In this document: piece after piece, positions 1-11,356 of the stretch | Position numbering within the stretch: the stretch's first letter is position 1 | Layout of the letters: every line of letters begins with the position of its first letter | Assembly (NCBI RefSeq): GCF_001949145.1 | Contig: NW_019091377.1 | Location: 1,030,934 to 1,056,993, forward strand | DNA: 26,060 nucleotides | DNA from: Acanthaster planci | Taxonomy: Eukaryota; Echinodermata; Asteroidea; Valvatida; Acanthasteridae | Direction of reading: 5' to 3' | Program-made: the position numbers and the translations under genes | Notes under the pieces: generated by a model | Told to the model about the DNA's origin: nothing | Databases searched by the model: none | Seen by the model: only the letters and a program-made list of their open reading frames with translations

Positions 1-87
1 GACTGTTGGTGCAGTGCACAACACGACACAGCTGCGCTTCTTTGAGGTGTTTGCCAAGTGATCCAAAGAGTGACTTGGGAGGGTTAA
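1..87 (-). mobile_element. Truncated end of a TTAA-bounded (piggyBac-like) repeat
   Basis: Read on the minus strand, the element begins TTAACCCTCCCAAGTCACTC (TTAA at 84-87) and runs to the left edge. Bases 31-87 are closely matched by the reverse complement of 25999-26060, which also begins at a TTAA. Two copies sharing an end at TTAA indicate a repeat family with TTAA target duplication, the habit of piggyBac. The rest of the element is outside the window. Confidence 0.6.
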
Positions 88-1482
88 TTGACAAAAAAGT
101 GCATTGCAAAGATTGCCCTCCAAAATTATTACACAAGTTCCTTCAAGAGAGGCATGAATACTGACTCGGCCAAATGTGGAAGTTTGACAGCCAGATCCTA
201 AAGTCCCCAGTCTTTAGTGGTAATCCCCAGGAGGTCCTGAAGTGCTCTCTATTTCTGGCATGCCGGAAGTTCTGAGATTCCGACCGTCCCAGTTATTCTT
301 AGAATGTGAAGTCCTGAGTCACGGGGGGGGGGGAGCAGCACGTTAAAATGAAGCACATGGCTTGGGCTTATCTTGGCCGACATTGTACCAGAATCTCTAT
401 CTTGTGTGGGTCCCTAGAGCTTGTTAGAGGAGTCACTCGGAGAAATCACGTCGTCAAATTAATAGATGAGTTGCAGGAAGTGTCTATTTACAGGAAAGAG
501 AAATTACTTCGAAATTGGTTTGTTTGTTTTTTCAGTTTGTAATTTGGGAGTTTTCACTAAAGTGTTCACTTTGACTCTACTAACAATGTTGCACAATTCT
601 TTTAGGCCTGACTGACAATACATAACAGCAATACAAATGATATGTCATAATTAGATATTGTTGTGGCACCCTTGGAATTATGAATAGGCCCTATTCGTGG
701 GGACCCATTTTCAGTCGTATTCCCCAGCGTAGTGTATTTATTTGGAAACGTTAAATTCAAAGAACCAGATGATATTCTATGATTTCATTCCGACCCCCCA
801 AATCACATGGTACCACCCTGTTACGGGTATCAAATTGATAATGTATGTTCAGGAATACGACTGAAATTGGGAATGCCGCAAATACGGTCTATTAGCTTTG
901 CAGCGTATTTTCAGAATTTGAGTAAGATCATATTGGCACGGACACACCCAGGAAATTATTAATATACTGCTGAAACTTTGGTTTCACATACATGTATCTG
1001 CACGCTCATTTCACTCAGATATGTGACATTACAAGTCAAAATTAAACACAGTTTGGCAAGAAGTCAATTCTCGACTTACTGCCATTTGGGAAAATGTAGA
1101 CTTTGCTGTTTCCACTGCAGCGTGGTGCTTTGAATTTGATATTCCACAGTGACGTTTTTGGAACTGATCCGTATCTTGACCCCGTGATTTTGACCAGAGT
1201 ATTTACACAGACTGACAGAGTTGGCTATCATAATCGAAAGCCGTGGTCTTGTTTCTAGCCGTTGGCTCTGATTGGCTGGCCAGCAGGGCCAGATAAGTTC
1301 CGTGAAAAAAACTACATCATCTGTTTGTTTAAAGCAGGCTTTAGTAAACATGTAGTGCTGTGAATGAGTATCGCTTGAGTGGAAAAACCTCATTCATAGA
1401 TAGGTTAGAGTGCACTATGGAGTGTTAGTCTCCAAACCAACTGTGCGTTGATTTGACATTTCTTGTCTTGTGTGTCTTGCAG
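88..1482 (+). other. RGL intron (5' part), non-coding
   Basis: Sequence between the left-edge repeat and the acceptor at 1481-1482. It holds a run of 11 G (323-333) and MITE copy A (680-894). The short ORFs here show no family resemblance and no recognisable upstream GEF exon is present. Confidence 0.6.
680..894 (+). mobile_element. MITE, copy A (about 215 bp, terminal inverted repeats)
   Basis: The left end (TGAATAGGCCCTATTCGTGG, then TTTCAGTCGTATTCC) is the imperfect reverse complement of the right end (GGAATACGACTGAAATTGGG ... GGTCTATTA), giving roughly 43-bp terminal inverted repeats. A second, reverse-oriented copy lies at 3488-3690. No coding capacity. The exact ends and target duplication are unclear, possibly TA. 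Confidence 0.75.
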
Positions 1483-4400
1483 GAGGGTACAGCCAAGTTT
1501 GCCTGCGTGGACTCCCCAAGGATATCCCGCAAGCCCATCCTGAACCTGGTGCGGAGGCTAAGCAATGAGAAGGCTTCAGGGCAGAGGCGGGAAAGTGTGA
1601 GTTGTGGTTTCTTTGTTTTGTTTTTGCTTTCTTTTCAAAGGGGTATAGAGGCTTTGCATGGTAGCAATCCTTCAGGGCAGTTCTTTTATTCCACAAGGGA
1701 ACCTCCTTTGTGCAAAAGCACTGGCCTGCAAGATGGCAGCCATGCAAACCTTTTATTTCCTTGTTTGCAAATACCAAAAATATCCTCAAAAATCTGCCAT
1801 TCTAGTTGTTTCAGCTGCTGCCAGTAAAATCCACATTGATAAGAATTACTGAGTGATACATCAAGGTAAAGGGTGAAAAATTATGTGGTTGAAGCATGTG
1901 TGAAAACAACAAAGATGAGAAAATAGAATTTTTAACATTTTTATGCGATAAAGTTTGCTTCAGACCAAAAGTTGGAGATCTTTTGTTTTTGCCTGACCGT
2001 AAGGTGAAACACTTTGTTTCACACATTCCGTTCACATACTCTCTCTCTCTCTGTAGGCGCGCATGCATGGTACCGTACCTTACCTGGGTACTTTCCTGAC
2101 AGATCTGATCAAGATCGACGTGGCCTACCCAGACACGATAGGCGACGGCCTCGTCAACTTTGAGAAGAAGCGCAAGGTAGGCACAGTTTCCTGCCCAAGT
2201 ATGCAGCGGCCCGTTGTCAGTCAGCAAACACTGCATGTGCCAACCTGGCCGTCTGTGTGGGGACCTGAAAACAAAGCAGGTCCTCATAATGCAGGCTGTT
2301 TGAACCTTGTGTGGACTAAGCCAGGTGTGGACTAAGTTCCCCCTCTCTGAAAAGCAGGTTCAGAGGTTATTCTGGGGGTCAGGGTTACCATAGCAAAAGA
2401 ACAAGGAACAGTTAGGGAACCCATCAACAAAAACCCAGCATAAAAAAGTGTGAACTATTTTAGTAAAAGTGCATATTTTCACAAGAAGAAAAAAATGCCC
2501 ACACTAGGTACGCAACTCTAAGATGGTGGAGCAAACCGTGTGACCACCAATAAAAGAGGTACCTCTGAAGTTTCGGTTGTGCCCGTTTGCAGTTGACCTA
2601 CTTGAAATACAGAGACTTTCTATGCTATTTGTACTTTGCTTGGCAGGAGTTTGAGGTGATTGCCCAGATCAAACTGCTGCAGAACGCGGCCAAAAACTAC
2701 CGCATCCAGCTGGTGCCAGAATTTGTGGACTGGTTTAACAACATGAACGTCATGACTTATGCCGAGTGGTAAGCACATTCAGAATTCGACCCGACATGCT
2801 GCTTTCCAATTTCAGGATTGAGATGTGCAAAATTTGCGTAACAGGAAACACTGCTTAGGTACTATCAGCAGAGAACCAGCCACTGGCAACGTTACACTCT
2901 ATGGCATTTTGGTTGGTAACTCGCACTTGCTGAGGAGATTGTTTTTGTGCTAAGCCAGTTTATGCTGTGCTTCTCCATGGACCTGAGCCCTAGCTGGTGC
3001 CCTGTTCTTGTTAAGTGGGGTCATGTTGCCAGTCTAATTCGGAGTAAACTGTTGGATCAGACAAGGCCCGTTTTTTTTAGACTCAAAAGAAAAAAAAATG
3101 GTTTGGTCAAGGGTTGAAAAGTGTGATCTTTATCAGAAGTCGAGGTATTTACATGACATGCATGTTTAGATTCAACTGTTTGTAATACCCCAAAATTTTT
3201 GTTCAAAAAAAAAAGACATGATGCAAATGATAACTTATGCCTTCTCCATGTTTAGAAATCTATTCATTGTGGTGTTCTGTTCTTGTAGCTGTGAGGTGTC
3301 AGACGAGATCTCTGGGTTCACGCCAACCTCCCAGTCTCCAATGTTCAACACGCCAGACAGGAAGGGTAGTGCCTTCAGGTTAGTCAGAAGAAATTATTTC
3401 TGATTCATATTTGACAGTTTGACAATTATGGTTCAAAAAAATTTAGCTACTTTGAACTGGAAAGTCTGAATCCAGGGGGTTGCATGGAAATAGACGGTAT
3501 TCACGGCATCCCCAATTGAGTTGTATTCCTGAAATCTGAAACCCTCGAAGAGATGCTACCAGGTGATTTTGGGGGTTTTAATGAAATCGTAGAATATAGT
3601 CTGGTTCTTTGAATGTAAGGTTTTCAAATAAATACACTACGTTTGGTAATGTGACTGAAATTGGGGCCCCATGAATGGGGCCTATTCATTAAGCCCTAGT
3701 CTGAAAATAATGAAAGGTGTGGTCTTGTTTCCAGGCGCTTCTTCAGCTACACAGCAGAGGACACCACTAAGAGCCACCGCAGCAGCAGTAGTTTGAGCAG
3801 CACCAGCTCCACAGGCTCAGCTGGCTCGGCTGAAACCCCCCTCCTGGAGGATGGAATGAGCTTCTCTAGCGAGAGCTCCCCAGCCACCTCAGTGAATGGC
3901 GGGGAGAATCTACCGCTGCGGCGGGGGGAGATCAGGAAGACCACCGGCGGGGTGAAGGAAAGGGAGAAGTTGGTGCGCAAGGTTAGCACCAGACTCATAA
4001 ATTGCCTCTCTGATGTTTTTTTTTTCTGTTTTACTCTTGACTTTATCTTGCAGGCATCTCTGCAAAAAAAATTCATCTCAGCTTTTGAAGTCTAAAAACC
4101 TTTTGAAAAAGTTGAAAAGTGAAAACAGGAATAAAGTTTCATTTTGAGGTGAGTGAAATGTGTCTGTCAGCACAGGGATGCCAGTGTCAGACAAGAGCCT
4201 GATGTCAGGCATTTTCATTTCAATTGTTGGTCCAAATTCAGGCCTTAACAAGATACGTATATTCAGGCTTTACTGGCCGCATTTTCAGGCTCTGAACAAA
4301 AATCTGACTGGCATCAGGAATGGTGATCAAATCTGGTATCCTGTTGTTATGGCTTTATTGCAGCTTAACCACTTCCTGCCGGGGGAGCCCGGTTTTAGGG

Positions 4401-7351
4401 TTTATATACGAAATCAGGGAGCCCGAAACCGGACAAAAAAACTAGGCTTTTAAAAAAGACCGTACTCAGAACAAAAGACAGAAATGCTGGGAATTTCTAA
4501 CATTTTTTCAGTTGTAAATTGAGGAGGAAATCCGTCATGCTTTGACAGATTAAACCACTGTTTGTGGCATCCAGCGTGAGCTGATTACCACCGGGGACAA
4601 AAGTGCTCCAGCAATGAGCAATACAATACAATAGGCCTGGCTGAAATACTCGGGCGATGTTGTCTGTCAGATTAGAGTAGCCACCAGACAGTCATTCTTG
4701 TGGGTGTAAACATCCAGTAAATGAAGTTATAATTTTTGGAAAGATTTTGAAAACGGAAAATCTTGAAAATCTCCCAGTTTTATGTCATGCAAGTTCAAAT
4801 TACACCCGGCAATAAGTGGTTAAACTAAGCCCACAATGTGGCAGTGGAACTTTTTTAACTGGAAGTAAAGTACATTTGGAATGTGACGCAGTCAGTAATG
4901 AATTCAACATAAGGGAAACTTATCTTTTTAAACTCAGAGTCCCCGGAACTTCTCCACAGTGAATTCTACTGGGTTCCATGTTTATTGGAACGTGTTCTGG
5001 TGCATAAGGAGATAACCCAGCATTTCTTACCTGCAAGCTCTGTGATTTTCACTTTTGTTGCATATATTTCTTCCAGATTTCAGCATCCTACTCCATGACT
5101 GACCTGACCCAGCTAATCGTTCCAGAGAAGCACAAGACACCCGAAACCTTCCCCTCGGCATCTTGCCGTATCATCAGGATCTCCCTGGAGGGCAGCGAGT
5201 GCAATGTCTACAAGAGCATCGTGGTCAGTACCCAAACATTTTCCTCCAAAATGTTATTTTCCTATAGTATACATTTCCTATCTGCCCCTTGTTGAAGTGC
5301 ACCCCCAAGCAGCAAAAGAAAGATAGATGGTTGTAAGTTTTCCAAGCGGGTTCCTGCGCGCTTATTGCAAGTAGGGAAAGACCATACATTAAGGGAAAAA
5401 AATCGTTGCGCGTACTCAGTATGCTCCTTGTCAAATGCGCCATTGATCTCTTATGTGGTGAGTATCAAAGAAAATGCGGCCCTTTCTTGTTGCGCTTGGA
5501 GCGGATAAGGAATGGAAGTTAAGATTCCTAGGGGTTTTTCTTTAGGGTGGAGTTTCACAGGGTGAGACCAGATCTTTTGTTAGAGCTTCCAACTCTGTAC
5601 AAACTGCGTGTTGAGTTGGGGAATTTTAAAATTTTCCGATGGAGGATTTGAAACTTAACAGAGAAAGGCAAATCTGGAATCAGTTCCAGTGGCTGGGTAT
5701 AGCAGTACCATCTGGTATTGTCACAGATACAATTTGATGGACAGTTGTTGGAGAGATGTTTTTGGAAGATTTTGCGGGATTGAGGAAGGCGGAGCCCAGC
5801 CGCTGTTTCTGTACATGGAGTTGAGAATTTTGGAGGATTCAGGAAAGTGCTCAGCAGAAACTTAGAGCAAATTTTGTTGAAATTTATGAATCAATAATCA
5901 ATTTCCATGTATAGATCACGCAGCAAGAGCACACGCCCTCAGTCATCAAAACCGCCGCTGAAAAGTACAGCCTACCAGCCGAGGAGAACCTGTCCGAGTT
6001 CATGCTAGTTCAGAGCCTACCCATGGGAGGTAAGTCATCTGAAATAGGCTTCCAGAGCCAAGGCTATGACTGTTATCATCTACCCACACAATTGTCAAGG
6101 GCACAGACCTAGACTTAGCCGTAGCCACAACATTTGGACATGGCCCAGCAGTGAGGAGAAGACGAGAATGCAAGATACGTGGACTTGGTGATCTGTCCTG
6201 AGTTTTACTTAAAGAAAGTCTCACAGCCATGGAGCCAATACACGTATACATATGTGTAGACATAGTCATTCCAACTGGCTCCATGGTAGCATCATTTTGG
6301 TGGCTTTTTCCCGTTTTTTATTCATTCTCATCATCCATGGAACATTTTTTCTCATAAATAATCGTTTTGCTAAACTTTTTATTGTTGTTATGTCTAGAAG
6401 TTTTGTTTCTACGAATAGATACACAATTCATCACGTTTAAAGGTCTACCTTCGTGTGGAAAATCTTTGGTGTTTTTGCCGATTGTGTTTATAACGTGATG
6501 CGTGCTGCTTGCAGTATTTGGGCCTGGTTTCACTTGGGTTTTTCTCATGACATCGCTGTCTATGGTCCCGTGACCATTGTGATAGGAAGTGATTGGTCCA
6601 TCCGGGCATGGGTCTTGCGGTGGCAATCAGGCTAGCCTGAAAGCCCGAAATTGTTGCAGTTACGGTGTGGCATGGTTTATGAAGCAAACCGCGCAGCATG
6701 CATGCCATGCAAGCGGATCGAGAGTGAAAAGACAATGTGGGCTTGGCAGCAGCAATGACTTAGCTCAGACCGTGGTTTTGTGGCCCCGTGTTTGTACTTT
6801 TTGACATGATTTGGCGGCGTTTTTTTGGATCAGCATCACAAAAACTTCGACTTAAGCTAGATTTTGGCCACTGGTAATTTGACTTGGGGAAGTATTTATG
6901 TACACAAAAGCCCATTCTTTTCGCGGGAACAAAGCATCACTCCAAGACAAGCGGACTTTTGACTTAAACGAGTAAATTTATCGAGGTTTTACGGTATATT
7001 ATATTTATTTTGTACCTTTTGCCTAAACAGTTTGTAAGACTAACTTTTTACGGCTCTCCCTGACATCGCTAAATGGATTCCAGATTTTTCACTGACTTCA
7101 ACTCAAAAAATCTTGTCACTTAAACAAGCATTCATGGAAATCACAACACCGTTTGCACAAAGTTTGCATTTGATATTTTCCCAGAGCTCAATATACCGGA
7201 CAATGCCAATGTCTACTATGCGATGAACGCCAACGTGGAGCCAAACTTCATGTTGAAGAGAAAGCCCCCACCTGGAGCCGTCATCAAGCGCAACATCACC
7301 AAGTCCCGAAGGACGAGGATGTCCTGGATACGAGACGGCCACGACTCGTGA
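1483..7351 (+). CDS. RGL1: RalGDS/RGL-family Ral guanine nucleotide exchange factor, 3' part (RGL1-like)
   Basis: Exchange factor that activates Ral GTPases downstream of Ras. Eight coding exons join in frame: 1483-1596, 2057-2176, 2647-2768, 3289-3378, 3735-3981, 5077-5223, 5915-6029, 7185-7351 (1122 nt, 373 aa plus TGA); all introns are GT-AG. The protein enters inside the RasGEF (CDC25) domain: EGTAKFA, then [13 protein letters not shown] (about residues 43-55) and [18 protein letters not shown], hallmarks of the RalGDS/RGL family. A Ser-rich linker follows ([18 protein letters not shown], exon 3735-3981). A Ras-association domain spans about residues 261-349 ([24 protein letters not shown]), keeping the basic residues in IIRIS, VYKSI and EKYSL that contact Ras in RalGDS. 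It ends in a basic tail. The REM domain and the front of the GEF domain must lie upstream of the window. Family identity is firm; choosing RGL1 over RalGDS, RGL2 or RGL3 is tentative, since invertebrates often have one member. Confidence 0.92.
2039..2052 (+). repeat. (CT)7 microsatellite forming a splice polypyrimidine tract
   Basis: Seven CT units directly before GTAG and the acceptor of the exon at 2057, so the microsatellite acts as the polypyrimidine tract. Confidence 0.8.
3488..3690 (-). mobile_element. MITE, copy B (inverted relative to copy A)
   Basis: Its reverse complement aligns with 680-894 along its length, sharing blocks such as CGTAGTGTATTTATTTG, TTCAAAGAACCAGA, ATATTCTA, GATTTCATT and GGAATAC. 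It sits in the intron between exons 3289-3378 and 3735-3981. Confidence 0.75.
4365..4823 (+). mobile_element. piggyBac-like MITE with TTAA target duplication
   Basis: TTAA at 4365-4368 and at 4820-4823 flank a 451-bp element. Its ends, CCACTTCCTGCCGGG (4369-4383) and the reverse complement of 4805-4819 (CCACTTATTGCCGGG), match at 13 of 15 bases. TTAA duplication is characteristic of piggyBac elements. A related copy starts at 21827. No transposase ORF; lies in the RGL intron between exons 3735-3981 and 5077-5223. Confidence 0.8.
5224..5914 (+). other. RGL intron, nothing notable
   Basis: Intron between exons ending 5223 and starting 5915. I see no repeat or conserved coding segment in it. 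Confidence 0.6.
6030..7184 (+). other. RGL intron with a small hairpin at 6227-6286
   Basis: Last intron of RGL. CCATGGAGCCA at 6227-6237 pairs exactly with TGGCTCCATGG at 6276-6286, and ACACGTATACATATGTGT inside the loop is itself near-palindromic. Overlapping short ORFs at about 6318-6804 show no recognisable protein. Confidence 0.55.
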
Positions 7352-8415
7352 CAACAAACCCCCTGCGCATGACAAAAGCACAACACAGCAAGTGGTATTT
7401 ATATTCCTTAGGGTGTAGACAAGTCACTCCACTGTACAAATGTGACCTGGGTTTTGCACCTGACCCCACTTGGCAAAATGAAGCACAGGTCACTGCAGCC
7501 ACTGTTGAGTTCAGGGCACTCAATGGAAACTTGCACGATCAACAGGAGCTCTCCAAACGTTCACCCACATAGCGTCCATTTCATCAGGATCCCAAACTGA
7601 ATGGTACATCAAAACAAGGAATTCAGTTTGCTATTTGTAATGCAAACTGAGACTCATTTTGTGGGATCTAGTCAGAAAGTCCCTATCATGGCCGCCCAAA
7701 TACCTCATTAAACCCCATTATCACTAGGAATTCATTGAACATCTTTTTAGGCACCTAGAGGGTCTCATTGGATGGTGTGTGGGATATTGTTGGAGACGCA
7801 GTATTGTCACTTTTATTCAGTTCATTTTGAGTTCCTCTGATGGCCAGATGTACAAATATTTATTACCAGAAGATAGGACCCATGATATGCAAATGTAGTA
7901 GAATGTAGATTGTTCGAAAGGCTGACAATAATGTATTTCCTGTCTTCATTTCCAATTTTTCACAAGTTTGCCTAAGTTTGTTTCCTCTGCCAATGTTTTG
8001 TTAACAGATTCCCGACAACTCTTCCAAGATACTTTTGTTCGTGATATCGTTTTAAGCAGCTTATCTTTGTATGACCTCAAATTGTACCAGAATGTATTTT
8101 ATTGGATCTCAGTTGAATAGCTATCAAAAACAGATGTAATATAGCAAAATGTGTATGTATTCTTCTGTATAAATTGTGTAATCTATTCTATGTATGTAGT
8201 ATATATTAAAAAAATACTTGTATGATATTTGTGTAATATTCTTGTAATATTATATTATCAACAATATATTTTATGTGATGAGCTCAGTAGAGTCAGAATG
8301 GATGAGTTTATAAGATATCTGTTGTCTTATTTCATCTACATGTATATCCTGTACTTGATTAGAAAGGGAAATCCAGTTGTTCAGAAGAAATAAATTTTAT
8401 CAATCTTACAGATAA
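7352..8415 (+). other. Probable RGL 3' UTR with poly(A) signal at 8389-8394
   Basis: Non-coding sequence after the RGL stop, becoming steadily more AT-rich. A canonical AATAAA lies at 8389-8394, and an ATTAAA-type signal occurs near 8204. The 3' UTR would be about 1.05 kb. The cleavage point is inferred. Confidence 0.5.
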
Positions 8416-10054
8416 ACTTTTCTCAGCTATAGGTTGCCTTTAGCAGGGAAGATATCTGTTGATAGCCAAATCTTTTTTTTCAATTTCTATTGTTTGTATA
8501 ATTTTTTGATTGATTTTTTAAATCCGAAATTTTCAAATCCGAAAAAGCTTGGATTTCTTGCATGCCAAGTTTTGAATTTCTGCCTTGATTTGCAGTGGCT
8601 GAATATTTAAAGGAGGTTCCTGGATTTTCATGGAAGAGGAAGTTGAAAAATTATGAAATTCAAACTGGAAAATACAGGGGGGCTTTCCAGAATTTCTGAT
8701 CACTGGTTAGCTTATTTACCCATTTAATCTGTGACACTAACTTCTGGAAATTACAATGTATTTTCCTGTTTTTGTTGTTTATTTTTTTTAACAGTATAAT
8801 TGCAGTTGTTACAAATCTTGTCTCAGATGAAAGCACAAATTTCTTTTACTTGGAAACTTTATTTTTTATTGTAGTTAGAGCAGCTTTGATGTACATATTT
8901 TTGTGAATTCTAAATTTTGGTGGTTTAGATGAAAAGTAATTAGTTTGCTCCATTTTCCAGGGATTGTGTCGAGAAAAGGTACCCCAGAATTTAGAGAGTT
9001 TGAGGGTAACTTTGGAAAGGGCCTTCCTTTGCATCCTGGTAGATTCAGAAAACCGGGAAAGGAATGTTGAAAAATTGAAAGGGTTAGACAAATGGAATAT
9101 TTCATCAGTTTGTATGGTGATGATTGTATTAAGAGTGAATGAACTGGTTCGTAGGATGATGCAGACTTTTTGGGGACAATTTTGGGGTGGCCCCATTCGA
9201 CACAATCCCATACATGCATGCGTCAACATTCCAGAATTACAGAACGTAGTTCTCACCGTAGATTAACCTAGAAATCTGTGCCGTCCCCTCTTTGGATGAT
9301 GCCCAGAGTTTGGCGTCACAGACTTGCCAGCAATCACTGCTTGTATTTTAAAGGGTCACATTGTGCTTTAATAGTGTGGATACGGGCTTTTGCCAGTGGA
9401 TAAAGGTTGAGAAATTGGGAAGAACCACGGAAGCAAGGCTGAGTTGGTAGGCCACCTGAACTGCTTTCTGGCGGTCTTGGGTTCATGTGTAACTCACGAT
9501 ACTGAATATTGACATAAGTTTGCTTAAGTGGAACAAGTACTTGTTATTCTAACAATGACAAGCTTCTTGTCTTTATTTTGACCCCATAGGCAATCAGTTT
9601 TCAACTGAATGGCACAAAAGCTCATGCATTCCACATCTACATTGTATTAAATGCCTAGATTCAGTCTTTAAGGATGTACTGTACATATGAAGTCCACAAG
9701 TGAAGAAAATTTCCATTTATTTCCAACTTACTATTTTACATGTATATTTGTATTTGTGTTCATTTGTTCGCTTTATTTACTCAGAAAGCAGCTTACTGGA
9801 GGACACAATTACCAACCTGCTAAAATAATGCTGCCAATGACTATTAGTTTTAGACAATCATGTTTTTTATTAACCCACATTTGTACAAAGGATGTTTCTG
9901 TTGATGTATTTATTGAAATCGTGTGTAATTATGCAATTAGCCTTATTTTCCCTGTATATGGATGTACCCAAACACGCATTAATTGACTGAATGTCGTGAT
10001 TCACCATTTGAAAATCTTGTTAGAATCTTCAATTTATGCGACAGACTTAGAAAT
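8416..10054. other. Intergenic, between convergent RGL and ITPA
   Basis: AT-rich, non-coding. Overlapping ORFs on both strands at about 8846-9266 resemble no family I know and look accidental. A degenerate tRNA-like segment is noted at about 9392-9480. Confidence 0.5.
9392..9480 (+). repeat. Possible degenerate tRNA-derived SINE head
   Basis: Contains an A-box-like TGAGTTGGTAGG and, about 45 bp on, a B-box-like GGGTTCATGTG. The spacing suits a tRNA-derived promoter, but the B box is poor and no second copy is present. Confidence 0.25.
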
Positions 10055-11356
10055 CAAATCGTCTTGATCAGACTGATTTATTATTTATTTTAACTGACAC
10101 AAGACAGAAAAAGTAATCATGCAAAGCATAGCAACTTCGGCCATTCTACTACATTTCCACTAGGCATGCTCCCGAGAATTTGATCAATTGTTCCATTTCT
10201 AAAATAGCTCAAAATTCTGCATGTAGCACCTAGCTCAGATTTTTCTAGTCAAGAATCTTCCCCCCCTGCACTCTCCATCTTCTTCTTTGGAATTACTGTG
10301 AAGATTTTCATGTTGGATTTTAGGGTTGAAGGGGGCCGCTCATGTCTCTGTTCGACTTTTCAGGTGCGTAGGAAAAGTTTGTACATGTACATGCATGGTG
10401 TCATTCACAATTGGGACAAAGCCTGTAATTGGCATTGCATACATCCCCAAGATTGTTATGTCGAGTTTTACATCCTGCTTCTCTGCACGGTTACTATGGA
10501 CACGAAGCATGCCAAAAAGCGATTTAGACCAAATACTTGGTAGCTTTGTGAAACTGTTCCATTTTTTTATAATTTCTTGCCAAATGAAAATAGTCTTCCA
10601 TCACAAATCAATTCAATTTAATTTTAATACTAAACTGTACATAATGTTAACAGTATTTTTAGTTTTTAAGTAAATTCAAATAACCAAAAGTTAATCAGAA
10701 AACAACTGGTAAATGAACAAAAACTCAGTAAATGTTTATATATTTCAAACAGTCAACTCAAGAATTGACACTTTACTACTTAAATTTAAGAAATGACCAA
10801 AATTTCCCCTGATGAATATGCTCATTATTGAATTATAGTACAACTAAATTTCACAAAAACAAATTGAAAGATATAATTTAAATAACATTTTAATGAAAAA
10901 AAGTAGTTTTCCAAGAACCAAGGTCAAATGACTGTTTCGTGTGTGATGTGAAGTCTTCTCTTGTTAAAGACTGTAGGCAAAACATCCCTTTGAAAAATAA
11001 AAATATCCATAATGGAGAGGCACAAAATGTACAACGTTAGAAGTCTGTAATTTTGAGGATACTGCATTCTATCTTTAAAATGGTATGTACAGACACTCAT
11101 AATGACTAATCTCTCAAATTTAAGACACACCTCTTTACAAGTAGTTATGTTAATTTTAAAAAAACCTTGAAAATAAATTCCGATTTTTAAAACAGGGATA
11201 TGAAGGGTCCTGAGAAGGAGGTTGAGAGTACATTGTTTCTTTCCTCTCTCTCAAATGAAAGAGTAGAATGTTTCTTGAGTTACAATGGCAGTATTGCCAT
11301 GAAAGATTCCCACAAATGTTGTTTTAAAAACCCTGAGGTGTTGAAATTAATCACGG
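10055..11356 (-). other. Possible ITPA 3' UTR
   Basis: Very AT-rich sequence with no coding signal downstream of the ITPA stop. Two overlapping AATAAA hexamers on the minus strand (10077-10082 and 10084-10089) would end a UTR of about 1.3 kb. Weaker ATTAAA signals nearer the stop (for example around 10616 and 10884) could give shorter forms. Confidence 0.35.

Noticed and set aside
348-542. Plus-strand ORF containing ELQEVSIYRKEKLLRNW, considered as an upstream RGL exon
   Set aside because: It does not match the RasGEF segment expected before EGTAKFA, and no suitable donor in phase follows it.
2190-2345. Repeated GTGTGGACTAAG and TGGGGACCTG/CAGGTCCTC words suggesting a MITE
   Set aside because: Matches are short, and no terminal inverted repeats or target duplication could be defined.
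6318-6804. Cluster of overlapping short ORFs on both strands in the last RGL intron
   Set aside because: They contradict each other in frame and strand, look like no known protein, and lie inside a well-defined intron.
8846-9266. Overlapping ORFs on both strands (136 aa minus, 100 aa plus)
   Set aside because: No recognisable domain, biased AT-rich composition and no splice or promoter context; probably accidental.
10298-10673. Two overlapping plus-strand ORFs
   Set aside because: No family resemblance; they lie opposite the likely ITPA 3' UTR in AT-rich sequence.
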